This document shows, piece after piece, positions 23,927 through 31,343 of a DNA stretch of 31,343 nt (position 1 is the first letter of the stretch; every line of letters begins with the position of its first letter). The notes beneath the pieces are model-generated. The model had not been told where the DNA came from. It ran no database searches and saw only the letters and a program-made list of their open reading frames with translations. This DNA comes from an uncultured Treponema sp. GTDB lineage: Bacteria; Spirochaetota; Spirochaetia; Treponematales; Treponemataceae. Location: assembly GCA_937923945.1 (NCBI GenBank), contig CALDWC010000135.1, positions 1-31,343 on the forward strand, written 5' to 3'. The position numbers were made by a program, and so were the translations under genes.

Positions 23927-26005
23927 ATGAATGTGGAAATTATTTTGGCTGCCGTTTTAGCGGCAGGAGTTTTAGCATTATTATATGCATTTATTAAAAC
24001 TTCCTGGATAGGCAAGCAAAAAGTTTCAAATGCGGCTTTGCAGGAAATCGGCAAACATATTGCCGACGGTGCAATGGCTTTCTTGAAACGAGAATATACA
24101 ACATTGCTGCCTTTTATTCTCGTGGTAGCAGCTTTACTTGCGATTTTTAATACGGACGTCGTTTTACGCTTCCAATCACTTGCATTTTTGTTGGGTGCAA
24201 GTTGCTCGATGTTAGCAGGCTATATCGGTATGAAAGTTGCCACAAAGGCAAACTCGCGCACTGCCGATGCTGCCAGCAAAACCGGTTTGGCAGGCGCTCT
24301 GCAAGTCGCGTTTTCAGGCGGGTCGGTTATGGGTATGAGTGTTGTCGGCTTGGCATTATTCGGATTGTTTATCGTATTATTTATTGCAATAACCGTACTG
24401 AATGCTCAAAATGATGCTACCGTTCTTACAGAAAAAGTTTTACCGCTCGCAACGGCGTTTTCATTCGGCGCTTCCGCGATTGCCCTTTTTTCGCGTGTCG
24501 GCGGCGGCATTTACACAAAGGCGGCGGACGTCGGAGCCGACTTGGTCGGTAAAGTTGAAGCGGGTATTCCGGAAGATGACCACCGCAATCCCGCGACAAT
24601 CGCAGATAACGTTGGAGATAACGTTGGAGACGTTGCCGGTATGGGAGCGGATTTATTTGAATCGTATGTCGGTTCGATTGTCGGCGCGATGATTTTAGGC
24701 TTGACGGTAAGTGCTTCAAACGATGTCAACTTAAAATTGATGCTTTTACCGCTCATGATTGCAAGCGTCGGTATTGTTGCATCGATTGTGGGAACATTTT
24801 TTGTCCGCACATCACAGGGAAAAAATCCTCAGCGCGCTTTGAACACGGGAACGTTCGGGGCTGCAATTTTAGCAACGATTTTAGTTTTTGTGTTATTGTA
24901 TTGTGTAATGAAAGATGATACTTTCGGTGCAAACGGTGAAATCCATTATTGGCACGTTTTCCTCGCAACGGTGATCGGCTTGGCTTCAGGTGTGATTATC
25001 GGACTGATTACCGAGTTTTATACCGGAACGGGAACAAAGCCGGTCAACAAGATTGTCGGCGCTTGTGATACGGGAGCTGCAACCACGATTATTTCCGGTT
25101 TGGCAGTCGGCATGCAAAGTACATTTCCGGTGTTGGTGATTATTGCTATTGCAATCGGCGGCAGCTATGCTTTAGCTGATTTGTACGGTGTCGGTATTGC
25201 GGCGGTCGGTATGTTGGTTACCCTTGGAATTCAGCTTTCCGTTGACGCGTACGGACCGATTGCGGATAATGCAGGCGGTTTGGCTGAAATGGCAAAGTTA
25301 CCGGAAGATGTTCGCAATATTACCGATAAGTTGGATGCGGTCGGAAACACAACTGCCGCTATCGGGAAAGGTTTTGCTATCGGATCGGCTGCTTTAACGG
25401 CAATTATTTTGTTCACTTCGTTTAAAACAGCGTCAGGTGCCGATGTTGTTGACGTTACGAATATCCGCGTTTTGTTGGGTATTGTGCTGGGTGCGGTGGT
25501 GCCGTTTCTCTTTTCATCAATGACGATGGATGCGGTCGGAAAAGCGGCAAACAAAATGATTAATGAAGTCCGCCGCCAGTTCCGCGAACACCCCGGAATT
25601 TTGCAGGATACGGAAAAGCCGGATTATGCACGCTGTGTCGATATCAGCACAAAAGCGGCTTTGCATGAAATGCTTTTGCCGGGTATTATTGCGATTATTT
25701 CGCCTGTTTTGGTCGGCTTTTTGGGTGGTCCGCAAATGCTCATCGGTCTTTTAACCGGGGTTACCGTTTCCGGCGTTGTGTTGGCGATTTTTATGTCGAA
25801 CTCCGGCGGTGCGTGGGACAATGCGAAAAAGACGATTGAAAGTAACGGCGGTAAAGGTTCTCCCGAACACGCGGCAGCCGTTGTCGGTGATACGGTCGGA
25901 GATCCATTCAAGGATACGTCCGGACCTTCACTGAACATTTTGATTAAATTGATGTCAATGGTTTCCTTGGTTATCGCGCCGATGCTCCAAAACTTCTGGA
26001 AATAA
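23927..26005 (+). CDS. hppA: Membrane-bound ion-pumping pyrophosphatase (K+-dependent type)
   Basis: The protein couples hydrolysis of pyrophosphate to pumping of H+ or Na+ across the membrane. It has 692 residues and about 15-16 hydrophobic segments. The PPi-binding signature is at about 214-235 (PEDDHRNPATIADNVGDNVGD), with a second acidic motif GDTVGDPFKDTSGPSLN near the C terminus. GNTTAAIGKG lies near residue 475. K+-independent enzymes have Lys where this has the second Ala after TT, so this is the K+-dependent type. The pumped ion cannot be decided from what I can see. ATG 23927 with AGGAGG 6 nt upstream is chosen over the in-frame ATG 23855 inside the leader. Confidence 0.96.
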   Translation: MNVEIILAAVLAAGVLALLYAFIKTSWIGKQKVSNAALQEIGKHIADGAMAFLKREYTTLLPFILVVAALLAIFNTDVVLRFQSLAFLLGASCSMLAGYIGMKVATKANSRTADAASKTGLAGALQVAFSGGSVMGMSVVGLALFGLFIVLFIAITVLNAQNDATVLTEKVLPLATAFSFGASAIALFSRVGGGIYTKAADVGADLVGKVEAGIPEDDHRNPATIADNVGDNVGDVAGMGADLFESYVGSIVGAMILGLTVSASNDVNLKLMLLPLMIASVGIVASIVGTFFVRTSQGKNPQRALNTGTFGAAILATILVFVLLYCVMKDDTFGANGEIHYWHVFLATVIGLASGVIIGLITEFYTGTGTKPVNKIVGACDTGAATTIISGLAVGMQSTFPVLVIIAIAIGGSYALADLYGVGIAAVGMLVTLGIQLSVDAYGPIADNAGGLAEMAKLPEDVRNITDKLDAVGNTTAAIGKGFAIGSAALTAIILFTSFKTASGADVVDVTNIRVLLGIVLGAVVPFLFSSMTMDAVGKAANKMINEVRRQFREHPGILQDTEKPDYARCVDISTKAALHEMLLPGIIAIISPVLVGFLGGPQMLIGLLTGVTVSGVVLAIFMSNSGGAWDNAKKTIESNGGKGSPEHAAAVVGDTVGDPFKDTSGPSLNILIKLMSMVSLVIAPMLQNFWK

Positions 26006-26010
26006 ATTAA

Positions 26011-26045
26011 AAGCCTCTAAAAACTACGCTTTTTAGAGGCTTTTT
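26011..26045 (+). terminator. Intrinsic terminator of hppA
   Basis: A perfect 13-bp stem (26011-26023 and 26030-26042, AAGCCTCTAAAAA and complement) has a 6-nt loop and a T run ending at 26045. It starts six bases after the hppA stop. Confidence 0.95.
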
Positions 26046-26072
26046 CCGAGTAGCCGATTTAAATTCGCCCAT

Positions 26073-27314
26073 TCATTTAGTACTGACTATTTTTTGTTTT
26101 TCCACAAGGTAATCAACGATGCAGCTTGCGCTATTCCCGACATTGCTCCAGCATTCGGCTAAAATTTTTTCGCGCCCGCTTTTAAGCACATCGCTTGAAA
26201 TAGCTTCATTGATTACTTCGCCGATTTTTCCGAACTCAGCCGAGTTCAGTTCAATGCCGAGCTCCGGCAAAATTTGAATTGACCATTTCGGTTTATCAAG
26301 CCAGTCGGCATCGTACACCGCCGTATCGAAATCATTGATTGAATAAATCACCGGCTTTCTAAAAACCAGCGCATAATCAAAAATGATACCGGAAAAATCG
26401 GTTATTAAAATATCTGCCTTGTCCAGCACTGCAAAGTTATCGTTGTCGTAGTTCCATTCAAACTGGCTGAACTTTTCCGTGAGCGGTTTTAACACTGCTT
26501 GCTCGGAAACAAGTGTTTGCGGATGAGGGCGCACAATAATTTCAAAGTCGGTTTGAGCCAAGGCTTCTAAAAGCTTTGCGCCATATTTGGATAAAAGCGC
26601 GGAAGGTCCCCAGCTCGGTGCGACGAGTACTACCGTTTTTGCATTTTTCTCGCGTGAAGTATTTGCATGGTACTTTGCTTTGAGCACATCAAGCGGCAGT
26701 GAACCGACGGTGAGTAATTCTTTTTTTGCGATACCCGGGCGCAAACTTTCAATAGTACGGATAAAATCATTTTGGCATTTTCCGCTCGTAAGAACCGCGT
26801 CATAGTAATCAAGCCCGAACATGCGATAGCCTGCAAGTTCGTCAACACTGTGCGGAACATGTACATAATATGTAACATCGGGGCTGCGCTTCCACTGATA
26901 CACATCCAAGCCCGGCGTTGTCGAAACAAGAACATCGGCATGTAAAAAATTCAGCTTAACAAAAGGTTTATTTCCCTCGCCGATAAATTTGCATTTGATA
27001 TAACGGTACGGTTCACCGAGTGCCGGATCATCGGGACTTGCGGTATAATACACAAAAGGAAGCTCCCGCCTTTCCGCTTCATCGCAGAGCGGCTTAAACA
27101 TCGACCAGTAGCGTTTGTGGTCGCTGAAAATAACAAAGGGAAGCGAAGTTTCGGCAGCCGTTTTTTCAGCTTTGCCCCCGCTCATGATAAATTTTAATTT
27201 TACCGCCAATGCTCTCAGACCGAAAGTGAGGGCGGCGGCAATTTCAACAACAAGGGAAAAGAGCATCGAGCCTGTTCCCGGATCTATGTAAAGTAATGAA
27301 ACTTGAAAATTCAT
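26073..27314 (-). CDS. CDP-glycerol glycerophosphotransferase-like (TagB/TagF-type) protein
   Basis: The 413-residue protein has an N-terminal hydrophobic stretch (MLFSLVVEIAAALTFGLRAL, about 15-35) followed by a GT-B-like glycerophosphotransferase domain. Features typical of the family (Glyphos_transf) are VSTTPGLDVYQWKRS, HVPHSVDELAGYRMFG, VLVAPSWGPSALL, IIVRPHPQT and DILITDFSGIIFDYAL. Family enzymes polymerise glycerol phosphate or similar units onto teichoic-acid-like or capsular polymers. Here a phospho-polyol on a surface glycan or lipid is likely, though the substrate is unproven. ATG 27314 overlaps the stop of the upstream gene as ATGA and has AAGGA 8 nt upstream. The longer frame to 27353 lies inside the neighbouring gene. 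Confidence 0.82.
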   Translation of the reverse strand: MNFQVSLLYIDPGTGSMLFSLVVEIAAALTFGLRALAVKLKFIMSGGKAEKTAAETSLPFVIFSDHKRYWSMFKPLCDEAERRELPFVYYTASPDDPALGEPYRYIKCKFIGEGNKPFVKLNFLHADVLVSTTPGLDVYQWKRSPDVTYYVHVPHSVDELAGYRMFGLDYYDAVLTSGKCQNDFIRTIESLRPGIAKKELLTVGSLPLDVLKAKYHANTSREKNAKTVVLVAPSWGPSALLSKYGAKLLEALAQTDFEIIVRPHPQTLVSEQAVLKPLTEKFSQFEWNYDNDNFAVLDKADILITDFSGIIFDYALVFRKPVIYSINDFDTAVYDADWLDKPKWSIQILPELGIELNSAEFGKIGEVINEAISSDVLKSGREKILAECWSNVGNSASCIVDYLVEKQKIVSTK

Positions 27315-28669
27315 TTTGTCAGTCCTTTTTTCCACTCGGAAAGTACGGTCCAATTTTTCTCATCAAAAATATTTTCTTCTACATGCCAACTTCCTTGCGG
27401 AATGACGGTAAACTGAGTTTTATTTTCCAGTGTTTCAGGATTCCACTCATTGCCATACATAAAAAAACAGTTACACCCCTTTGCTTTATCAGGCTTTAAT
27501 TCTTTCTTTGTAAAAGGATTTAATTTTGAAACCGGTAAATCCTTTGTTGCCAAAAACAGCGTATCTGCATTGGTCATAAAAGTAGTATCGGTTTGAAACG
27601 GAGCATTGCAGTTAAAATCCTTGAAAAAAAGTACAGGATTAAAGCCTGACGGTACAAGAGGATCAGAAAAATTTTCAAAATCTTTTAAGGACAACATAAT
27701 TCCATGGTCGGCAACAATAACGATGCGTGTGTTATCAAAACAATCATTTTCACGCAAGTAATCAAACCATTTCCCCAGTTGAATAAAAGTTGCAAGAAAA
27801 CACTGGTAGTTAAATCGCTCACTGTCGTTTGCTTTATATGAAATAGCGCCGGCATCCTCATCGTTATCAGCAGGAGTTAAAAGGTCTGATTTCAGCGGTG
27901 TGCTGTTATGCACAGAATCGTTCCCGATAAAACAAAAACTATTTTTTGTATTGGTAAAATCGGTCAGTTCCCGCAAAAAGAAAAGTTCTGAAAATGGATC
28001 AATAAAATCAAGTCCGTTTTTTATTTCCGTACCGCGACAATACGCATAAAAAGGCGCACGAAAAAGATGTGGCAGAGCTTGCAGCATAATAAAATTGCGA
28101 ATTTCTTTTCGAGTTATAATATCGACATTCTGATTCAATCCGTTTATTTTATTGGTAAAAATATATTTCATACGATAAGTTCCGAATAATTCCAACGCCT
28201 TAATATCGTATTCATCAAAAATACTTAAATCTCCTTTCCAGCTGTAATTCGGCACCGGAGGATCGGCAACGGTTGCGGTAAAACCCGCCTCCGAAAAAAT
28301 AAGAGGTATTATCAAGCTCGCTTCATTATGTTTAACGCGCAGCGGAGTATCCGAACGTTTGTTGAGATTGTCAAAGGTATATTCATAACCTCCGAGCATA
28401 GCAGGGGCGCCGCCACATGTGTGTCGGCTTGTTGATACCGTATTCGGATAAAACACGCAACCGCTAAGCTGTTCGGCAAGTTGGGGAGCATCATCAAATA
28501 TATGCGGCAAGAAAACACCCGGCGCTCTATCAAGAAAAATGACTACAACATTTTTTTGTGATTTGCTCAGATTAAATACCGGCGTTATTTCAATATTTTC
28601 CCAAAGCGAAGCGAACCTTTTTTCTTGCGTGTTTTGTGCATAGTCACGATAAGCTATAATAAGATAGAA
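27311..28669 (-). pseudogene. 5'-truncated sulfatase/LTA-synthase-like gene
   Basis: Alkaline-phosphatase-superfamily features are present: NVVVIFLDRAPG at the start of the fold (first metal-binding Asp), STSRHTCGGAPAMLGGYEYT with a probable Ser/Thr nucleophile, and IVIVADHGI with the metal-binding Asp-His pair. An intact open frame of 452 codons runs from 28669 to 27311, but its 5' end has no ATG or GTG. The first usable start, TTG 28510, falls after the essential FLDR motif. Upstream of FYLIIAYRDYAQ the frame hits a TAA (28672-28670) followed within eight bases by repeat copy D. Relatives carry several N-terminal membrane helices, which are missing here. It is thus probably inactive, though the frame shows no internal decay. 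The downstream glycerophosphotransferase gene overlaps it. Confidence 0.8.
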
Positions 28670-28678
28670 TTACGGATA

Positions 28679-28788
28679 TTTGCGAAACAACGATTTTAAG
28701 GGTTGGCACTGAAAAGTAGTCTATAAAAGTCTAACCCGAGTTTTTGAAAGATGCCTCAATTCTCGATTGAAATAATCAGTGCTTCCTT
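28679..28788 (-). repeat. Modular intergenic repeat, copy D (short form)
   Basis: Inverted like copy B. Read on the minus strand it has GGAAGCACTGATTA, TCAATCGAGAATTGAGGC, CTTTCAAAAACTCGGGTTAG, a GACTACTTTTCAGTGCC stretch and AAAATCGTTGTTTCGCAAA, and then stops. The inverted ends are GGCACTGA (28705-28712) and TCAGTGCT (28776-28783, one mismatch). The distal module and the hairpin module are absent. It lies directly against the broken 5' end of the sulfatase-like gene. Confidence 0.88.
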
Positions 28789-28901
28789 AAATAGATAAAC
28801 GATTCGATTTCTAAAACTCTAAAATAATGAAAATAGCCGGTGTAACTGCGGATGAAATCGAAAAATTAATGAAGGCTTGAAAGAAAAGTTTTTATAGCAC
28901 C

Positions 28902-28930
28902 TTGAAAAATAACAAAAAGTATGATAGAGT
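28902..28930 (+). promoter_or_regulatory. Promoter of flbB
   Basis: TTGAAA (28902-28907) and TAGAGT (28925-28930) have a 17-bp spacer. The predicted start near 28937 leaves about 19 nt before ATG 28956, including the GAAGGAG ribosome binding site. Confidence 0.5.
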
Positions 28931-28955
28931 AAAAACTACCTTTGAAGGAGCTTTT

Positions 28956-29585
28956 ATGGCAGGACGCGGGACTGTAGGAAAGGTTATTGTTCTTATTTTA
29001 TTAATTATTATTTTAATTTTTGTCGGACTATTTTTATTTGATTATTTGGGATTGATTCAGGCAAAATCGGTTTTTTCACCGGTGTATTCATTATTTGGAA
29101 TTGAAAAGGCTCATGGAGTCGGCGGAAAAACACTAAATGCCGGCGATGCCGATTTGGACGCCGACGAGATTGCTAAGCGTTTGGAAGCTTTGGAAATCCG
29201 GCGTGAAGAATTGGACAAAAAAGAAGCCGATGTGCAGGCGGCAATTGCCGAAAATCAGCAAATTTCGGCGGAGCTTGACGAACGTCGTGCCGCTCAGGAA
29301 GAAAAGGAAAAATCGTTTCAGCAACTTCTTGCCGAAAAAAATGACCGTGCGGCGAATATCCGGCAGATTGCGATTTACGCTTATAACAGTCGCCCGGCGG
29401 ATGCCGTTAAAAACTTACTCGAATTGGACGATCAGGACATCATTGACGTTTTGCGCGCAGCGGAAGCGTATTCAAAAGAGCAGGGTAAAAACTCGCCGGT
29501 GTCTTATTGGTTTACGTTGATGCCGCCTGAACGTGCCGGTGAAATCCAGCGAAAGATGGCAAACTCACCGTCGATTGAACCGTAA
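28956..29585 (+). CDS. flbB: FlbB-type periplasmic flagellar collar protein
   Basis: FlbB is a spirochete-specific protein that anchors the collar around periplasmic flagellar motors. The 209-residue protein has one N-terminal membrane helix (GKVIVLILLIIILIFVGLF, about 8-27), the family-like FDYLGLIQAKSVFSPVY stretch, a charged coiled coil (about 68-135, rich in Glu, Lys and Ala) and a C-terminal MotE/MgtE-N-like domain with ELDDQDIIDVLRAAE and LMPPERAGEIQRKM. ATG 28956 has GAAGGAG 5 nt upstream. The longer frame from TTG 28902 overlaps the promoter. Other flagellar genes are absent from the window; in other spirochetes flbB lies in the fli cluster. Confidence 0.85.
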   Translation: MAGRGTVGKVIVLILLIIILIFVGLFLFDYLGLIQAKSVFSPVYSLFGIEKAHGVGGKTLNAGDADLDADEIAKRLEALEIRREELDKKEADVQAAIAENQQISAELDERRAAQEEKEKSFQQLLAEKNDRAANIRQIAIYAYNSRPADAVKNLLELDDQDIIDVLRAAEAYSKEQGKNSPVSYWFTLMPPERAGEIQRKMANSPSIEP

Positions 29586-29605
29586 CCGTCAACGGATAGA
29601 AAGCG

Positions 29606-31204
29606 ATGCTTTTTCCGACCTTTGAGTTTTTTATTTTTTTTGTTATCATCTTTTTTTTGTATTGGTATGTATTTACCAGAGCCGATGACCGGAAAATATT
29701 GCTCATTGCTGCAAGTATCGTTTTTTACGCTTTTTTCAGTTTTCGCTTTACCCTCATTATGATTGCGCTTGCGGCGGTAAATTGGGGCGTCGGACTTGCA
29801 CTGAAAACGTTGAAAAATCATCGTCCGCGGAAAGCCGTTCTCGTTGCGGCAACCGCCCTCAATATTTTATACTTGTTGTACTTTAAAGAAGCATACACAC
29901 TGCTTGGTTTTTTGAATCGTTCGTTTCCGCAGCTTTTCGGTGAGGACACGTTTTTAAAATTGCTTGCGGTTACCTCCGTTGTTCCGCTCGGTGTTTCATA
30001 TTATGTTTTTAAGTGCTGCAGCTATATTTTTGATGTGTATCTCGGAAAAATTTCCGCTCGAGACTCCTTCGTTGATGTTGTCCTCTATGTGATATTTTTT
30101 CCGCAAATTTTTTCCGGTCCCATTGTGCATGCAGCGTATTTTTTTGAACATTTGCAATCCGCGCTTGAAGCGGACAAAAACGACTACTATTGCATTCCTT
30201 TTGATCGTGCGAGTCTTTTGATTTTGTTGGGCTTGGCAAAAAAAACGATTGTTGCGACCGTGTTGAGTATTCTGGTAACCAACCCTATTTTTTCCGCTCC
30301 GATGACGTACAACACATTGGAACTTTTATTCGCCGGAGTTACGTATTCCGTTGTAATTTACGCCGACTTTTCGGGATACAGCGATATGGCAATCGGAATC
30401 GGAATGTTGCTGGGTTTCAAAACGCCCGCAAACTTTAATCGCCCCTACACGGCACAAAACGTAACCGACTTTTGGAAACGCTGGCACATCAGTTTTTCAA
30501 GCTGGCTCCGCGATTACGTTTATTTTGCCTTCGGCGGCTCCCGCTTCGGCTCCGCCCGCACCCTGTTTTCACTTTTTGCAACAATGCTCATCGCCGGTTT
30601 TTGGCACGGCGCAAAATCCACGTTTTTGCTCTGGGGTGCATTGCAGGGGGCGGCGCTCTGTGTTGAGCGGTTTTTCACTCTCAAGAAGGTTCCCGAATCT
30701 TCTGATGACGGAGCCGCTTCACCGGAATGCTTTATAGCGAAAACCGTCTCCGAAGGAGAAGGGCAACCTTTGGCTGAAAATGCCGAAAGTGCAAACAGCG
30801 GTCTGACGCCCCTTTTGGAAAATGCGGAGGACGGTCATCACCGAAGTGAAATGCGGCTACCTCAAAGCGCTAAAACAAAAATATGCCGTACGATTTTGAC
30901 GTTTTCATTTGTGACTTTCAGCTGGATTTTTTTTCGCGCGGAAAATTTACATGAGGCGTTTTTATATTTCGCATCGCTTCGAAACGTAACGCTTCCTTTC
31001 AAAGTAATCAACCCGCTTTCCATTTTGCTTGTTGCGGCTGGAATCGGTTTTCAGTTTATTCCGCACGTAACATGCGAAAAAGCTTTTTTCGTTTACGCGA
31101 AAATTCCGCTCGTATTGAAAGCGCTGCTCCTGGCGGTAGCTTTTCTTGCGCTGCAGCTTTTGACCGCATCCGGCATTCCTGATTTTATTTATTTTAAGTT
31201 TTAG
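29606..31204 (+). CDS. MBOAT-family O-acyltransferase (AlgI-like)
   Basis: The 532-residue multi-pass membrane protein moves acyl (usually acetyl) groups onto extracytoplasmic glycans, together with a partner hydrolase-type protein. Typical features are VPLGVSYYVFKCCSYIFDVY near 126-145, ADFSGYSDMAIGIGMLLGF near 263-281, DFWKRWHISFSSWLRDY (288-304) and the catalytic-type His334 in GFWHGAKSTF. A linker of about 65 hydrophilic residues (about 361-425, rich in Glu, Ser, Ala and Gly) sits between the last canonical helices. That is unusual for AlgI. The RBS is weak and the ATG comes 20 nt after the flbB stop, so it is probably cotranscribed with flbB. The AlgX/AlgJ-like partner is not seen here. 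Confidence 0.88.
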   Translation: MLFPTFEFFIFFVIIFFLYWYVFTRADDRKILLIAASIVFYAFFSFRFTLIMIALAAVNWGVGLALKTLKNHRPRKAVLVAATALNILYLLYFKEAYTLLGFLNRSFPQLFGEDTFLKLLAVTSVVPLGVSYYVFKCCSYIFDVYLGKISARDSFVDVVLYVIFFPQIFSGPIVHAAYFFEHLQSALEADKNDYYCIPFDRASLLILLGLAKKTIVATVLSILVTNPIFSAPMTYNTLELLFAGVTYSVVIYADFSGYSDMAIGIGMLLGFKTPANFNRPYTAQNVTDFWKRWHISFSSWLRDYVYFAFGGSRFGSARTLFSLFATMLIAGFWHGAKSTFLLWGALQGAALCVERFFTLKKVPESSDDGAASPECFIAKTVSEGEGQPLAENAESANSGLTPLLENAEDGHHRSEMRLPQSAKTKICRTILTFSFVTFSWIFFRAENLHEAFLYFASLRNVTLPFKVINPLSILLVAAGIGFQFIPHVTCEKAFFVYAKIPLVLKALLLAVAFLALQLLTASGIPDFIYFKF

Positions 31205-31343
31205 ACAAAACTGTTTTCAAAAACAACCAAATTGCTGGCTTTCGCGTTTTACCCCAAAAACTGCTTGGCCTTATTTTTTTTCAGCAAATTTTTTAATCGA
31301 GGTGCATGTAAAAAGTTTGTAAAAAAAGATAAAAAAGTTTTAA
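31205..31343. other. Window end, no gene seen
   Basis: The last 139 bases are A/T-rich with no credible start, promoter or terminator on either strand. A GAGGTGC-ATG near 31300 is followed at once by a stop codon. Confidence 0.5.

Noticed and set aside
28828..28881. Short frame MKIAGVTADEIEKLMKA next to repeat copy D
   Set aside because: 17 codons without a ribosome binding site. It could be a fragment of a larger gene but cannot be assigned to a family with confidence.
1..31343. CRISPR arrays, tRNA or rRNA genes, or insertion-sequence transposase genes
   Set aside because: No regularly spaced direct repeats, no conserved rRNA or tRNA cores and no transposase frames were found on either strand by eye.

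Overview
The window looks like chromosome from a spirochete, most likely an oral- or gut-type Treponema. Four genes point that way. One encodes an FlbB-type periplasmic flagellar collar protein. One encodes a FadL/PorV-like outer-membrane barrel with a signal peptide. The other two are a membrane pyrophosphatase and a long-clade phosphofructokinase, which often occur together in treponemes. The DNA is moderately AT-rich and densely coding. I see no rRNA, tRNA, CRISPR array or insertion-sequence transposase.

Layout. Positions 1-535 hold a modular repeat and the remnant of a DUF4143-type ATPase gene. The plus-strand block 536-4241 has an esterase-fold protein whose catalytic residues look altered, then a two-gene unit of an (alpha/alpha)6 glycosidase and a degenerate HD-GYP protein. 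It meets, tail to tail with a 4-base overlap, a minus-strand pair (6562 down to 4238): a CofE/F420-ligase-like protein and a CobD/HisC-like PLP enzyme. After a second repeat copy comes a long, tightly packed minus-strand series (14896 down to 6971): two LptF/LptG permeases, ThyX, a NeuB-family sialic-acid-type synthase, a J-domain protein, an unrecognised 7-TM protein and DNA polymerase IV. A bactofilin gene diverges from it and leads plus-strand TPR and MtaB genes, followed by the FadL-like barrel. The barrel gene converges on a phosphofructokinase-lipoprotein pair at a bidirectional terminator.

Right part. A third, long repeat copy lies between phosphofructokinase and histidine catabolism (ftcD, then hutI, with tandem hairpins between them). 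The ftcD promoter diverges from hppA, which has a structured leader of about 100 nt and a strong terminator. A CDP-glycerol-transferase-like gene then overlaps a 5'-truncated sulfatase/LTA-synthase-like gene. The broken end of that gene lies directly against the fourth repeat copy. The window ends with flbB and an MBOAT O-acyltransferase.

Two results stand out. First, an intergenic modular repeat family has four copies in 31 kb, and two of them abut degraded genes. Each fully visible copy has 7-8 bp inverted GGCACTGA/TCAGTGCC ends, and two copies carry an optional hairpin module. Second, at four genes a promoter -10 box ends exactly 6 nt before the ATG with no ribosome binding site. This pattern predicts leaderless mRNAs for a bactofilin, an Lpt permease, thyX and an esterase-like gene.
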